Shown: positions 1-5,848 of the stretch, piece after piece
How the letters are laid out: every line of letters starts with the position of its first letter
Position numbering within the stretch: position 1 is the first letter of the stretch
The notes under the pieces: model-generated
Told to the model about the DNA's origin: nothing
The model's database searches: none
What the model saw: the letters and a program-made list of their open reading frames with translations, nothing else
Assembly (NCBI GenBank): GCA_028681035.1
Contig: JAQUJJ010000092.1
Span: 1 to 14,663 of the forward strand
Source: Candidatus Cloacimonadota bacterium
GTDB lineage: Bacteria; Cloacimonadota; Cloacimonadia; Cloacimonadales; Cloacimonadaceae
DNA length: 14,663 bases
Reading direction: 5' to 3'
Program-made: the position numbers and the translations under genes

Positions 1-637
1 TGGCAGTAATGCCCTTCTGGAGTTCACTGTTGTTATTGTGCTCAGCCACTTTACGTAGAGAACCGAGTTCGTTCTTGATCTCGGTAAGACTGGCTTCGGC
101 ACTGCGATAGTCATCAGCTTTGCCATATATGGAAACGCCATTGAACTCGCCCTTTTCGACCTTCTGCCAGAGCTCCGATTCTAAGTTCTCGCACTTCAGC
201 ACTTGCACCCAAGAGCCAACTTTAGCATCGGGGAAATGCTCCCTGTCGCTGGTCTTGAGAATATAGTTCTCCACAACGGCAAACTCCGGAACAGGCTGCA
301 TGTTGTGATTCACGTCACACTTGCCCACTAAACCATGCTTGGCAAAGTGATCGCAGGACTTCTGTATCTCTTCCCGGGTGTAATAGTCACCCTGGGAATC
401 GTGGATATTGGGCTCCATCAGAGTGACGTAAAGCCTTCCCTGGGTGCCACTGGTTTCACTCTTGAACTTGGTGGAGTTGATCTTGTGCTCAAAGCTTCTA
501 CCGGAAGCGTTCTTGACCACAAAGCCCTTCTGATTGGCAGGATTCATCTCATCAAAGAGCAGCGAGACAAGCTCGACTTCTACGTTGCGAAGCTCACCCT
601 TTTGGATGATCCTTGTTTTATTTCCGAAGATATTCAC
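1..637 (-). CDS. XkdF-like phage serine protease (Peptidase_S78_2), C-terminus outside window
   Basis: This reading frame runs off the left edge and has at least 212 residues. It matches the XkdF-like putative prohead protease family (Peptidase_S78_2). The pattern seen is a Val-Ser-Leu-Leu start, then a Met-Glu-Pro-Asn-Ile-His-Asp-Ser-Gln-Gly-Asp-Tyr segment at about residues 74-85, an Asn-His pair at 110-111, and Gly-Val-Ser-Ile-Tyr-Gly-Lys-Ala at 167-174. The last two plausibly hold the catalytic His and Ser, by family analogy. Such proteases mature the capsid during head assembly. The start is GTG at 637, because AAGGAGGT lies just upstream at 641-648; the next in-frame ATG is already inside the conserved domain. 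It follows the portal gene by 70 bases, the usual portal-protease order. A scaffold or coiled-coil segment seems to begin near residue 185, so a protease-scaffold fusion is possible. Confidence 0.8.
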   Translation of the reverse strand, partial: MNIFGNKTRIIQKGELRNVEVELVSLLFDEMNPANQKGFVVKNASGRSFEHKINSTKFKSETSGTQGRLYVTLMEPNIHDSQGDYYTREEIQKSCDHFAKHGLVGKCDVNHNMQPVPEFAVVENYILKTSDREHFPDAKVGSWVQVLKCENLESELWQKVEKGEFNGVSIYGKADDYRSAEASLTEIKNELGSLRKVAEHNNNSELQKGITA

Positions 638-707
638 TGTACCTCCTTAGGTTTAGTGATGGGTTGTTGGTTAGATGGTTGTTGATTGATAACGTGTTGA
701 TACAAAA

Positions 708-1904
708 TTAGTTCCCTCCTAAGTTGCGGTTCTGCATGAAGAGCTGATCATCGGCAGATTGGAGTATTTCGGTTAGGTTACCAAAGTTGAAGTCGTCCAG
801 AGTGACGTTCCAGCCGAACTCGTAGTTGAATTCTATCGCCAGAGTGAGAGCTAAGCGTTTCTGTAGCGGTTTGATTACGAAGTGGTAGAACATTAGCATA
901 TCGCTCTTATTATCACCACCAAGCTGCCCTGGGATAAGCTGAGAGACGATCCTTGCCGGGACCCGATGATAAGCGAGAATGCCTTCCCTCAAGTCTTTCT
1001 TTAGGCTCAGGAAGCCACCCTCTCTGTCCTGCTGGCGCAGTGGCTCAAGCCGTATCTTCACGTCTCTGCTTTCGCTTTCGATCAGCACCGTAGAGTGGCT
1101 TTTGGCATTGCCTTTAACATCCACCAGTGCCTTTTCGATTTCTGTATAGGCATCGGTTAGTACATCATTACCTTGTTCATCGGTCACTGTGCCGTCTCTG
1201 AGGGTACCGCCTTCTACGATCATGAAATAATCGATCATCAGACCGTTCTTGAAGTTGTTGTAATCGAAGGTCTTGATCTCTCCGAGAATCTCGATGTTGA
1301 TCGCTATAGGTAGGCAAGCCAGGCCCCAGGCATTGCTCTTGTGGGTGGACTTCTTGATGTGAATGATGTCTGCATAGGCGAAGTCCTTCTTCTGGTTGTT
1401 CTTGACTTGGATATAGTCGGGCCTAAAGAAGCCGAACTCGTCATAGTTCTCCACGATCTGAACTTCACTTGGCAACATCCGTTCGAGTCCCATCCACTGG
1501 CTTTGAGCATTACGCATCTTGATCAGGAAACCGTTACCACTGGCGAGATAGAACTTGATCATCTCTGCCAGGATGGTGGTCTGGTCTTCACAGGCAGGGA
1601 ACTCCGCAGCTTCCATCCAGGCTTTGACTTGGCTGTTCTTGCACTCGAACTGCATGACGGTAGCCATCGAAAGCGCATCGATACATCCGGAGTGGTACTC
1701 ATCTGTATCTAAAAGAGTAAGCAGCTTGCTCATGGAATAGGGCTGTGAAACCACTTTCTTGGTCTCGGCTGCTTTGGAGATCAGTTGTTTGCCGATCCTG
1801 TGATACTTGGATAAGTCTATGGGTTCTGCTTTGTACTTAGTCTCAAGCAGGTCATTGGCAGAACTGATCGCCAAGTTGTAGCCACCCAGTCGCATCACTC
1901 TCAT
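708..1904 (-). CDS. Phage portal protein (HK97/PBSX type)
   Basis: The 398-residue protein has the length and layout of a portal subunit, which forms the dodecameric ring at the capsid vertex through which DNA is packaged. Recognisable stretches are the N-terminal Tyr-Ser-Met-Ser-Lys-Leu-Leu segment followed by Tyr-His-Ser-Gly-Cys-Ile-Asp-Ala near residue 70. The middle has Leu-Pro-Ser-Glu-Val-Gln and Ile-Ile-His-Ile-Lys. Near residues 320-350 there is a Gln-Leu-Gly-Gly-Asp-Asn-Lys-Ser-Asp segment leading into Phe-Val-Ile-Lys-Pro-Leu-Gln. The ATG overlaps the stop of the preceding gene as ATGA (1901-1904), implying translational coupling, and GGGAG lies upstream. The protease gene follows. 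No truncation is visible. Confidence 0.85.
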   Translation of the reverse strand: MRVMRLGGYNLAISSANDLLETKYKAEPIDLSKYHRIGKQLISKAAETKKVVSQPYSMSKLLTLLDTDEYHSGCIDALSMATVMQFECKNSQVKAWMEAAEFPACEDQTTILAEMIKFYLASGNGFLIKMRNAQSQWMGLERMLPSEVQIVENYDEFGFFRPDYIQVKNNQKKDFAYADIIHIKKSTHKSNAWGLACLPIAINIEILGEIKTFDYNNFKNGLMIDYFMIVEGGTLRDGTVTDEQGNDVLTDAYTEIEKALVDVKGNAKSHSTVLIESESRDVKIRLEPLRQQDREGGFLSLKKDLREGILAYHRVPARIVSQLIPGQLGGDNKSDMLMFYHFVIKPLQKRLALTLAIEFNYEFGWNVTLDDFNFGNLTEILQSADDQLFMQNRNLGGN

Positions 1905-2302
1905 GCGCCTGCTCCCGTACCGCTCTTCAGTAGGTCGATTTTGGCTATGCGTACCAGACGAGTGCCGTCAATGCGGCTTGTGTAATACTCAACACTGGGC
2001 AAATCCCGGTTCATAAGCTTCACATAGCTGGCCCTGAACTTCTCTTTTAGTTCATAAAGCTCTGCATCCGGATCGGATACTTTCTGGGCATTGACGATCA
2101 GGAATGCTGTCCAGGCGATATCGGTATCCACATACTGTCGGGATGTGCCTTGCTTGCCTATCTCCGAATCAAGGATCAGGATAGAACAGGGCAGGCTCTT
2201 GGGGATATTGTCCTTGTTGAAAAGCACTTCGGCTATGCCTGCATCACTGATGGATTGGGTGATTCTGCTACGTTCGGACTGGAACTTCTCAAGTGCGGTC
2301 AT
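1901..2302 (-). CDS. Phage tail terminator-like / head-tail completion protein
   Basis: This is a 133-residue protein of unproven function. Its pattern resembles tail-terminator or minor tail completion proteins. An N-terminal helix is followed by Pro-Cys-Ser-Ile-Leu-Ile-Leu-Asp, a central Ala-Trp-Thr-Ala-Phe-Leu-Ile-Val strand, a helix with Glu-Leu-Lys-Glu-Lys-Phe, and a final strand pair ending Leu-Val-Arg-Ile-Ala-Lys-Ile-Asp-Leu. I chose the ATG at 2302 (Met-Thr-Ala-Leu-Glu) rather than the upstream one at 2341. It overlaps the stop of the preceding gene as ATGA and has GAGGTGAG just upstream. It lies between an HK97-gp10-like gene and the portal. The functional name is inferred from size, predicted fold and position. 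Confidence 0.55.
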   Translation of the reverse strand: MTALEKFQSERSRITQSISDAGIAEVLFNKDNIPKSLPCSILILDSEIGKQGTSRQYVDTDIAWTAFLIVNAQKVSDPDAELYELKEKFRASYVKLMNRDLPSVEYYTSRIDGTRLVRIAKIDLLKSGTGAGA

Positions 2303-2769
2303 AGGCTCACCTCGATATCGTTCAGTTGCTGGTATATCCACTGCTCCCGGTTAGCGATCACAGAGGCGAATACATTACGGGCAGCAATGCCTTCCCGCTT
2401 GATCTTGCCCCTGATGAGATATGCGATCTCAGCTACGGTCAGTTGCTTACCTGTCTCTTTGTCTGTCCAAGACAGATGCTTGCGTTCGACCCAAGCGATC
2501 AGTGGAGCAATCGGAGTCCAGGAAGGCACTTTGCCACCCAAAACGAAAGGCTCGTGTTTAACGTTGGAGCCTACTCTGAGGATCATGGCATTGAGATCAG
2601 TTTGCACTAAGTATCCTGTGTTGCCGTAGAAGTCCCCCTTGTCGTAGATCTGCTTTGCCAGTATCTCTTTACGGGAATCGGCATCAATCACCGAACCGAT
2701 AAGATGCAGTCTGCTTTCAAGTGCTGCATAGATAGCCAGATAGACTTCTCTCATAATCTCGTCACCCAT
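2299..2769 (-). CDS. HK97-gp10-like / virion morphogenesis protein
   Basis: The protein is 156 residues, or 151 if it starts at the second Met at 2754; neither start has a strong ribosome binding site. The central part has the HK97-gp10/neck-like pattern: Arg-Val-Gly-Ser-Asn-Val-Lys-His-Glu-Pro-Phe-Val, then Ile-Ala-Pro-Leu-Ile-Ala-Trp-Val-Glu-Arg, then Ile-Arg-Gly-Lys-Ile-Lys-Arg-Glu-Gly and an Arg-Asn-Val-Phe segment. Members sit at the head-tail interface or act in tail assembly. The neighbours (tail-terminator-like gene downstream, unknown small protein upstream) agree. The stop overlaps the next gene by four bases. Confidence 0.65.
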   Translation of the reverse strand: MGDEIMREVYLAIYAALESRLHLIGSVIDADSRKEILAKQIYDKGDFYGNTGYLVQTDLNAMILRVGSNVKHEPFVLGGKVPSWTPIAPLIAWVERKHLSWTDKETGKQLTVAEIAYLIRGKIKREGIAARNVFASVIANREQWIYQQLNDIEVSL

Positions 2770-2770
2770 T

Positions 2771-2809
2771 ATTCGTACCCATTCGTGCTTGTATTCGTGT
2801 TAATTCGTG
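2771..2809. repeat. Four phased ATTCGT(G/A) repeats
   Basis: The heptamer ATTCGTG or ATTCGTA occurs at 2771, 2781, 2793 and 2803, so copies are 10, 12 and 10 bases apart. They fill the short gap between two phage genes, just upstream of the gp10-like start on the minus strand, where they read CACGAAT. Similar short CACGAATT-type intergenic repeats are familiar from several environmental bacterial genomes; their role here is unknown. Confidence 0.6.
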
Positions 2810-2817
2810 GTAAAAGT

Positions 2818-3276
2818 TCATATCACTCCTACCCTGATAGCCCTGGCAGGCCTGGGTTTAAGTTCATCCAGTCTTTGCAGTCCGGAAGCATTAAGATAAT
2901 CCCCAAGCGTAATCAGTGCTCTCAGTTCAAGGTTAGCTTTGAATGCGTCAATTTCGCTCCCTGTGAGCAGTTCAGTAGCAGACTGGTCTAAGCCTACGGT
3001 CTTGACGATGCCCTCGCCCAGGGTCTTCAAATTGAGAAACTCGGCAGTGGAGTGCAGCATCAGGAAGCAGAACCCAAAACGAAAAGAGATCAGGAATGGC
3101 TCCTCTTCCGGCAGATCATCAAACGTAGCCCGATCGTAATGCTCCTGCAGTACAAGCGAGCGAATCATCTCTATGACAAGTCCTTGATGCTCTTTGAAGA
3201 TGCCATTATCACCCATCTCCTTAGGAAGATTGAGGATGGAGAGCATGGCGTCAGTCTCTACCGGAATCGGGATCAC
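2818..3276 (-). CDS. Uncharacterised phage structural-region protein
   Basis: This 152-residue protein is not one I recognise. It is mostly helical and acidic, with a Leu-Pro-Glu-Glu-Glu-Pro-Phe segment in the middle. No signal peptide or membrane segment is evident. The start is GTG at 3276, which overlaps the lysozyme stop as GTGA (3273-3276) and has AGGAAGG upstream. An ATG start at 3336 would overlap the lysozyme gene by 64 bases and is less likely. The position between lysozyme and the gp10-like gene suggests a head-tail connector or assembly role, but this is context only. Confidence 0.6.
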   Translation of the reverse strand: MIPIPVETDAMLSILNLPKEMGDNGIFKEHQGLVIEMIRSLVLQEHYDRATFDDLPEEEPFLISFRFGFCFLMLHSTAEFLNLKTLGEGIVKTVGLDQSATELLTGSEIDAFKANLELRALITLGDYLNASGLQRLDELKPRPARAIRVGVI

Positions 3277-3698
3277 TTGCCCTTCCTCATCATCTCGGAA
3301 AGCTCGATTGCTCTGAGTCCAACCTGCTTTGCCCACTTGGAAGCTAACATGCCATTGGCAGCCCGTTCCCAGTCACCTGCAGCAATGAAAGCCAGAGTGT
3401 TGTTAAAGCCAAGAAGACCCTTTAAACCCAAATTAAAGCACATGTTCAGAAGCACCGACTGGTGAACTTCGTCCAAAGCAGTGTAGATAACCGGAATCTC
3501 ATCTAATAGCTGTTGCTCGCAGTCCAGGATATCTCTCTCTAACATTGCATATGCTTCCTTCTGGGATATTCCACGGTCATCGAGATTGCGACCAACACCA
3601 ATAGTCAGTTTACCTGCCGTACAGCGGTATGGCTTCAGTCGTAAGCCTTCGTGTCTGACAAGCTGGGATATGATGCGGTTCATCAATGCATCGGTCAT
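3273..3698 (-). CDS. GH24 (T4-type) phage lysozyme / endolysin
   Basis: This 141-residue muramidase should cleave the glycan backbone of peptidoglycan at host lysis. The GH24 catalytic pattern is complete: Glu17 in His-Glu-Gly-Leu-Arg-Leu, then Cys26, then Thr32 in Lys-Leu-Thr-Ile-Gly-Val-Gly. That gives the E-8-C-5-T spacing; Cys replaces the Asp of T4 lysozyme, as in many other members of the family. No signal peptide or SAR anchor is visible, so it would need a holin, and none is seen here. The ATG at 3698 has AAGGAG six bases upstream. It is the first phage gene beyond the cargo, preceded by about 250 bases of non-coding, control-like DNA. Confidence 0.9.
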   Translation of the reverse strand: MTDALMNRIISQLVRHEGLRLKPYRCTAGKLTIGVGRNLDDRGISQKEAYAMLERDILDCEQQLLDEIPVIYTALDEVHQSVLLNMCFNLGLKGLLGFNNTLAFIAAGDWERAANGMLASKWAKQVGLRAIELSEMMRKGK

Positions 3699-3765
3699 AT
3701 TTTCTCCTTGCGCTCATGATGGGTATTTGGTTATTGAGCAAGGAAAGAACTGCCCTGTGTGCTGA

Positions 3766-3792
3766 CAAATACGGATGTATAAGGATGCAACA
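3766..3792. repeat. Long direct repeat, copy 1 (paired with 12994-13020)
   Basis: The 20-mer ggatgtataaggatgcaaca (3773-3792) is identical to 13001-13020. With five more matching bases before a 2-base mismatch, 25 of 27 positions agree. The unit itself contains GGATG twice, ten bases apart. Both copies lie upstream of minus-strand phage genes, here 68 bases before the lysozyme start, so they may be a shared promoter or operator. Confidence 0.75.
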
Positions 3793-3802
3793 GATTTTGG
3801 AG

Positions 3803-3857
3803 TTGACAGAAATATTATCGGCACAATAGTAGTATATCGTATCAGGATTTATTGTGC
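3803..3857. promoter_or_regulatory. Candidate promoter/operator region upstream of the cargo
   Basis: A consensus-like TTGACA lies at 3803-3808 on the plus strand. An AT-rich stretch (AATAGTAGTATAT) follows, without a clean -10 at standard spacing. An 8-base perfect inverted repeat, GCACAATA (3821-3828) and TATTGTGC (3850-3857), with a 21-base loop, covers where the -10 would fall. There is no T-run, so it looks more like a protein-binding site than a terminator. It lies between the divergent lysozyme and sigma genes. Confidence 0.35.
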
Positions 3858-3974
3858 AGTTACCCAGTGCCCGAGTTAAAAAAGAATGCTAATTCATGGA
3901 TTGAATAATTTAACAGCTTTGCTGAAAATAAACGGTGAAAATATTTGAATCGTATGAGACTAATAGGTGGAAAA

Positions 3975-5072
3975 ATGAAACAGGATGCAATACCCATAAA
4001 CATACAGCATTATGACGATGTGGTCAGGAACATAGCTGAACTGACCCAAAGCAGTTTTGGAAACCTGAATATATCAAAGGATGCAGTGAACCTTGCTTTG
4101 ATCAGATTGCTCAAGGCTCCACTCTCGGCAGATGACATCAAGTGCCAGGTTCAGGCAATGTATCCCAAAATAGTGGAAGAGCTTTTCGCATCCTACCATG
4201 ACAAAGCATATCATTACTCCTTGAAAAGGACACATGATTCTGAACTATCAAACGACATCGCCCAAGAAACAATCTGCCGCCTGCTAAAATCGCAGATTCC
4301 AATCATTGAGATTGTTGGCTGGGTGAAAAGAGTTGCCCATAGTATTCTTTGCGAGAACTATCGAGCTCAAGAAAGTGAGCAGGTGCTTTATCAAGCCTTG
4401 CGCAACGAAGCGGAGCTAATGCATCAATTATGGCATAGTAACAGTAAGACAAGCCTTGCAGAATACTTATCTGTGATGCCGAGATCTATCCTCCACAGCC
4501 CTAACTTCAAATTCTATCTCCAACTGAAAGAATATGACACCCTGAAAGCATACGCAGAAGCCAATCAGCTTAGCTACGAAGCAGTGAAAAGCAAGAGCAA
4601 GAAAATTGTTAAGGATCTCAAAGCCGAGATTCTGCTTGCCATGGGTTGGGAAGCAAGTCCAAGCATCCTTGACTACAATCAATACAAAGCGATCCAAAGC
4701 TTTATCCGAAATCTGTTATCTCTGAGTACTACTCTTACGAAAGGTGCAAGCGAAGCTCTATCCAAGCTACACCCTGATCTTCCGCAAGTTCTATCTGGCT
4801 ATACGAGTATAGAAGACTGGGGGATTACTATGATTTCAGAGCGGAGATTCCGACTCTACATCTATCATCTAAATCCTGAACAAGGTCACCTTATGGCCAC
4901 GATTTTTATAAGCACAAGCAAGCGAAATCATGTGCAGGTAGAAGCCTGTAAAAAAAATGAATTTGTCAGAACACACAATATTCCCGCTAAAGTTCAGATA
5001 CCCAAGGAGATGGGAGCAGGACTCTGGTCTTACGATAAAATTATTTCTCTACTAAACGAAAATAATCGCTAA
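3975..5072 (+). CDS. ECF-like RNA polymerase sigma factor with C-terminal extension
   Basis: The 365-residue protein has sigma region 2 features at about residues 65-135: Asn-Asp-Ile-Ala-Gln-Glu-Thr-Ile-Cys-Arg-Leu-Leu at 93-104 and Gly-Trp-Val-Lys-Arg-Val-Ala-His at 115-122, ending Glu-Asn-Tyr-Arg. A region-4-like helix-turn-helix follows at about 160-218 (Leu-Lys-Ala-Tyr-Ala-Glu-Ala-Asn-Gln-Leu-Ser-Tyr-Glu-Ala-Val). Residues from about 225 to 365 form an extension I do not recognise; typical ECF factors have about 200 residues. I chose the ATG at 3975 because GGTGG lies five bases upstream. TTG at 3945 and ATG at 3954 lack such a site. No anti-sigma gene is adjacent. As the first cargo gene it probably controls the operon downstream, by inference. 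Confidence 0.7.
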   Translation: MKQDAIPINIQHYDDVVRNIAELTQSSFGNLNISKDAVNLALIRLLKAPLSADDIKCQVQAMYPKIVEELFASYHDKAYHYSLKRTHDSELSNDIAQETICRLLKSQIPIIEIVGWVKRVAHSILCENYRAQESEQVLYQALRNEAELMHQLWHSNSKTSLAEYLSVMPRSILHSPNFKFYLQLKEYDTLKAYAEANQLSYEAVKSKSKKIVKDLKAEILLAMGWEASPSILDYNQYKAIQSFIRNLLSLSTTLTKGASEALSKLHPDLPQVLSGYTSIEDWGITMISERRFRLYIYHLNPEQGHLMATIFISTSKRNHVQVEACKKNEFVRTHNIPAKVQIPKEMGAGLWSYDKIISLLNENNR

Positions 5073-5138
5073 TCTACAACCCCCATTTTCGTCATTTTGA
5101 CTCTTATATATTATAGACCAAAATCTAAGGAGTATAAA

Positions 5139-5348
5139 ATGAAGAAAATCGCTCTTGCCCTTTTGCTGATGCTGTTAGTGATAAACCTGCTATTCGCAGC
5201 TATGGATTACACTACAGTTGATCCGCTTTCGCTTCCGACATATACTGGATCGTTAATTGTCCCGGAAGTAAAAATAGTGTATGAAGACGCTAATGGTGAA
5301 TACATACTGGTTGAGATTAACGGCCAGTTGCACGTTTTCTATTTGTGA
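5139..5348 (+). CDS. Small secreted peptide with Sec signal
   Basis: This 69-residue product starts Met-Lys-Lys, followed by a hydrophobic core of about 18 residues and a likely signal peptidase I site near Leu-Leu-Phe-Ala-Ala (residues 17-21). The mature part of about 48 residues is acidic and beta-rich, with Tyr-Thr-Gly-Ser-Leu-Ile-Val-Pro-Glu-Val and Gly-Glu-Tyr-Ile-Leu-Val-Glu-Ile-Asn-Gly. The ATG at 5139 has AAGGAG seven bases upstream; the ATG 42 bases earlier has none and would bury the signal. It has no Cys. I do not recognise a family. An immunity or accessory role for the peptide operon is possible but not shown. Confidence 0.65.
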   Translation: MKKIALALLLMLLVINLLFAAMDYTTVDPLSLPTYTGSLIVPEVKIVYEDANGEYILVEINGQLHVFYL

Positions 5349-5405
5349 AATGTAACATGCAGTCGATGAATCTAAGGTAAACGCACGGTGATCAAAGGGG
5401 TTCTT

Positions 5406-5513
5406 ATGCGAAAAATACTGTTATTGGGATTTCTCCAGATAGTAATGGATATTGCATTATGTCGAACGCATATGCAGCTTCTACGGACAATAGGTTCTCC
5501 GTTTCAGGGGTGA
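5406..5513 (+). CDS. Short signal-peptide-like ORF, probable 5' part of a frameshifted gene
   Basis: The ATG at 5406 has a good ribosome binding site (AAAGGGG, five bases upstream). It opens Met-Arg-Lys-Ile-Leu-Leu-Leu-Gly-Phe-Leu, which looks like the start of a signal peptide, and ends after 35 residues. The second half (Cys-Arg-Thr-His-Met-Gln) is unlike secreted protein and overlaps the ORF at 5459 in another frame. That other frame encodes Ser-Asn-Ala-Tyr-Ala-Ala-Ser, an excellent signal peptidase site. A single indel near 5450-5465 would join the two into one secreted protein of about 90 residues. It could be a real mutation, a sequencing error or programmed shifting; I see no canonical slippery heptamer. 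Confidence 0.4.
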   Translation: MRKILLLGFLQIVMDIALCRTHMQLLRTIGSPFQG

Positions 5514-5689
5514 TTCAGATAGCTGGGATGGAGCAGACAATGGCAATACAAATCTGTAATTTGATAGTTAGTGAGCCGCAGTATGATTTTAACCTTATTG
5601 ACACGTCATTTGCAATAGCCAAACTGGATGGTGATTTAACCGCATACAGCTTGGGAATTACCGCAAATTTAATAAATAACAGGGAGTAA
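5459..5689 (+). CDS. Small protein, probably secreted; start uncertain
   Basis: The frame encodes 76 residues from ATG 5459, which has only a weak upstream GGA and no strong ribosome binding site. The N-terminus Met-Ser-Asn-Ala-Tyr-Ala-Ala-Ser looks like the end of a signal peptide, cut after Ala-Tyr-Ala. The signal core itself seems to be coded just upstream in a different frame, from 5406. The remainder is a beta-rich sequence (Phe-Ser-Val-Ser-Gly-Val-Ile-Gln-Ile-Ala, then Ser-Phe-Ala-Ile-Ala-Lys-Leu, then Tyr-Ser-Leu-Gly-Ile-Thr). One Cys is present. No family is recognised. The stop overlaps the ribosome binding region of the next gene, so it belongs to the same transcription unit. Confidence 0.5.
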   Translation: MSNAYAASTDNRFSVSGVIQIAGMEQTMAIQICNLIVSEPQYDFNLIDTSFAIAKLDGDLTAYSLGITANLINNRE

Positions 5690-5692
5690 GAA

Positions 5693-5848
5693 ATGTTACG
5701 GAAAAACACTGGACCCTTCAATGACTATGATTGGGTGAAAAGGCAAATCAGTGTCATTGTTTCGATAATCTATAAAATCGTAGTTTCAGCTCTGTACTGC
5801 ATTGTGCCACAATATAGATCAAATCCCTCTGAGCTTTGTTATGGATAA
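5693..5848 (+). CDS. 51-residue peptide coupled to the radical SAM gene
   Basis: The ATG at 5693 has AGGGAG with a six-base spacer, one of the best ribosome binding sites in the cargo. The 51-residue product begins Met-Leu-Arg-Lys-Asn-Thr-Gly-Pro-Phe-Asn-Asp-Tyr-Asp-Trp-Val-Lys-Arg. A hydrophobic stretch of about 20 residues follows (residues 19-38), then a polar Ser/Cys-containing tail. Its stop lies inside the start of the maturase gene (ATGGATAA, 5841-5848), a typical translational-coupling arrangement. It could be a second precursor, since Phe-Asn-Asp and Trp-Val-Lys fit an aromatic-x-polar pattern. It could also be a membrane-anchored immunity peptide or merely a coupling leader. I recognise no family. 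Confidence 0.55.
   Translation: MLRKNTGPFNDYDWVKRQISVIVSIIYKIVVSALYCIVPQYRSNPSELCYG

Noticed and set aside
335..685. Plus-strand ORF of 116 codons at the left edge
   Set aside because: It is antisense to the XkdF-like protease frame, which has a good ribosome binding site and clear family motifs.
5097..5117. TTGACT with nearby TATATTATAGA as a sigma-70 promoter for the secreted peptide gene
   Set aside because: The spacing between the two elements is far below the usual 16-18 bases; the AT-rich stretch alone is not evidence.
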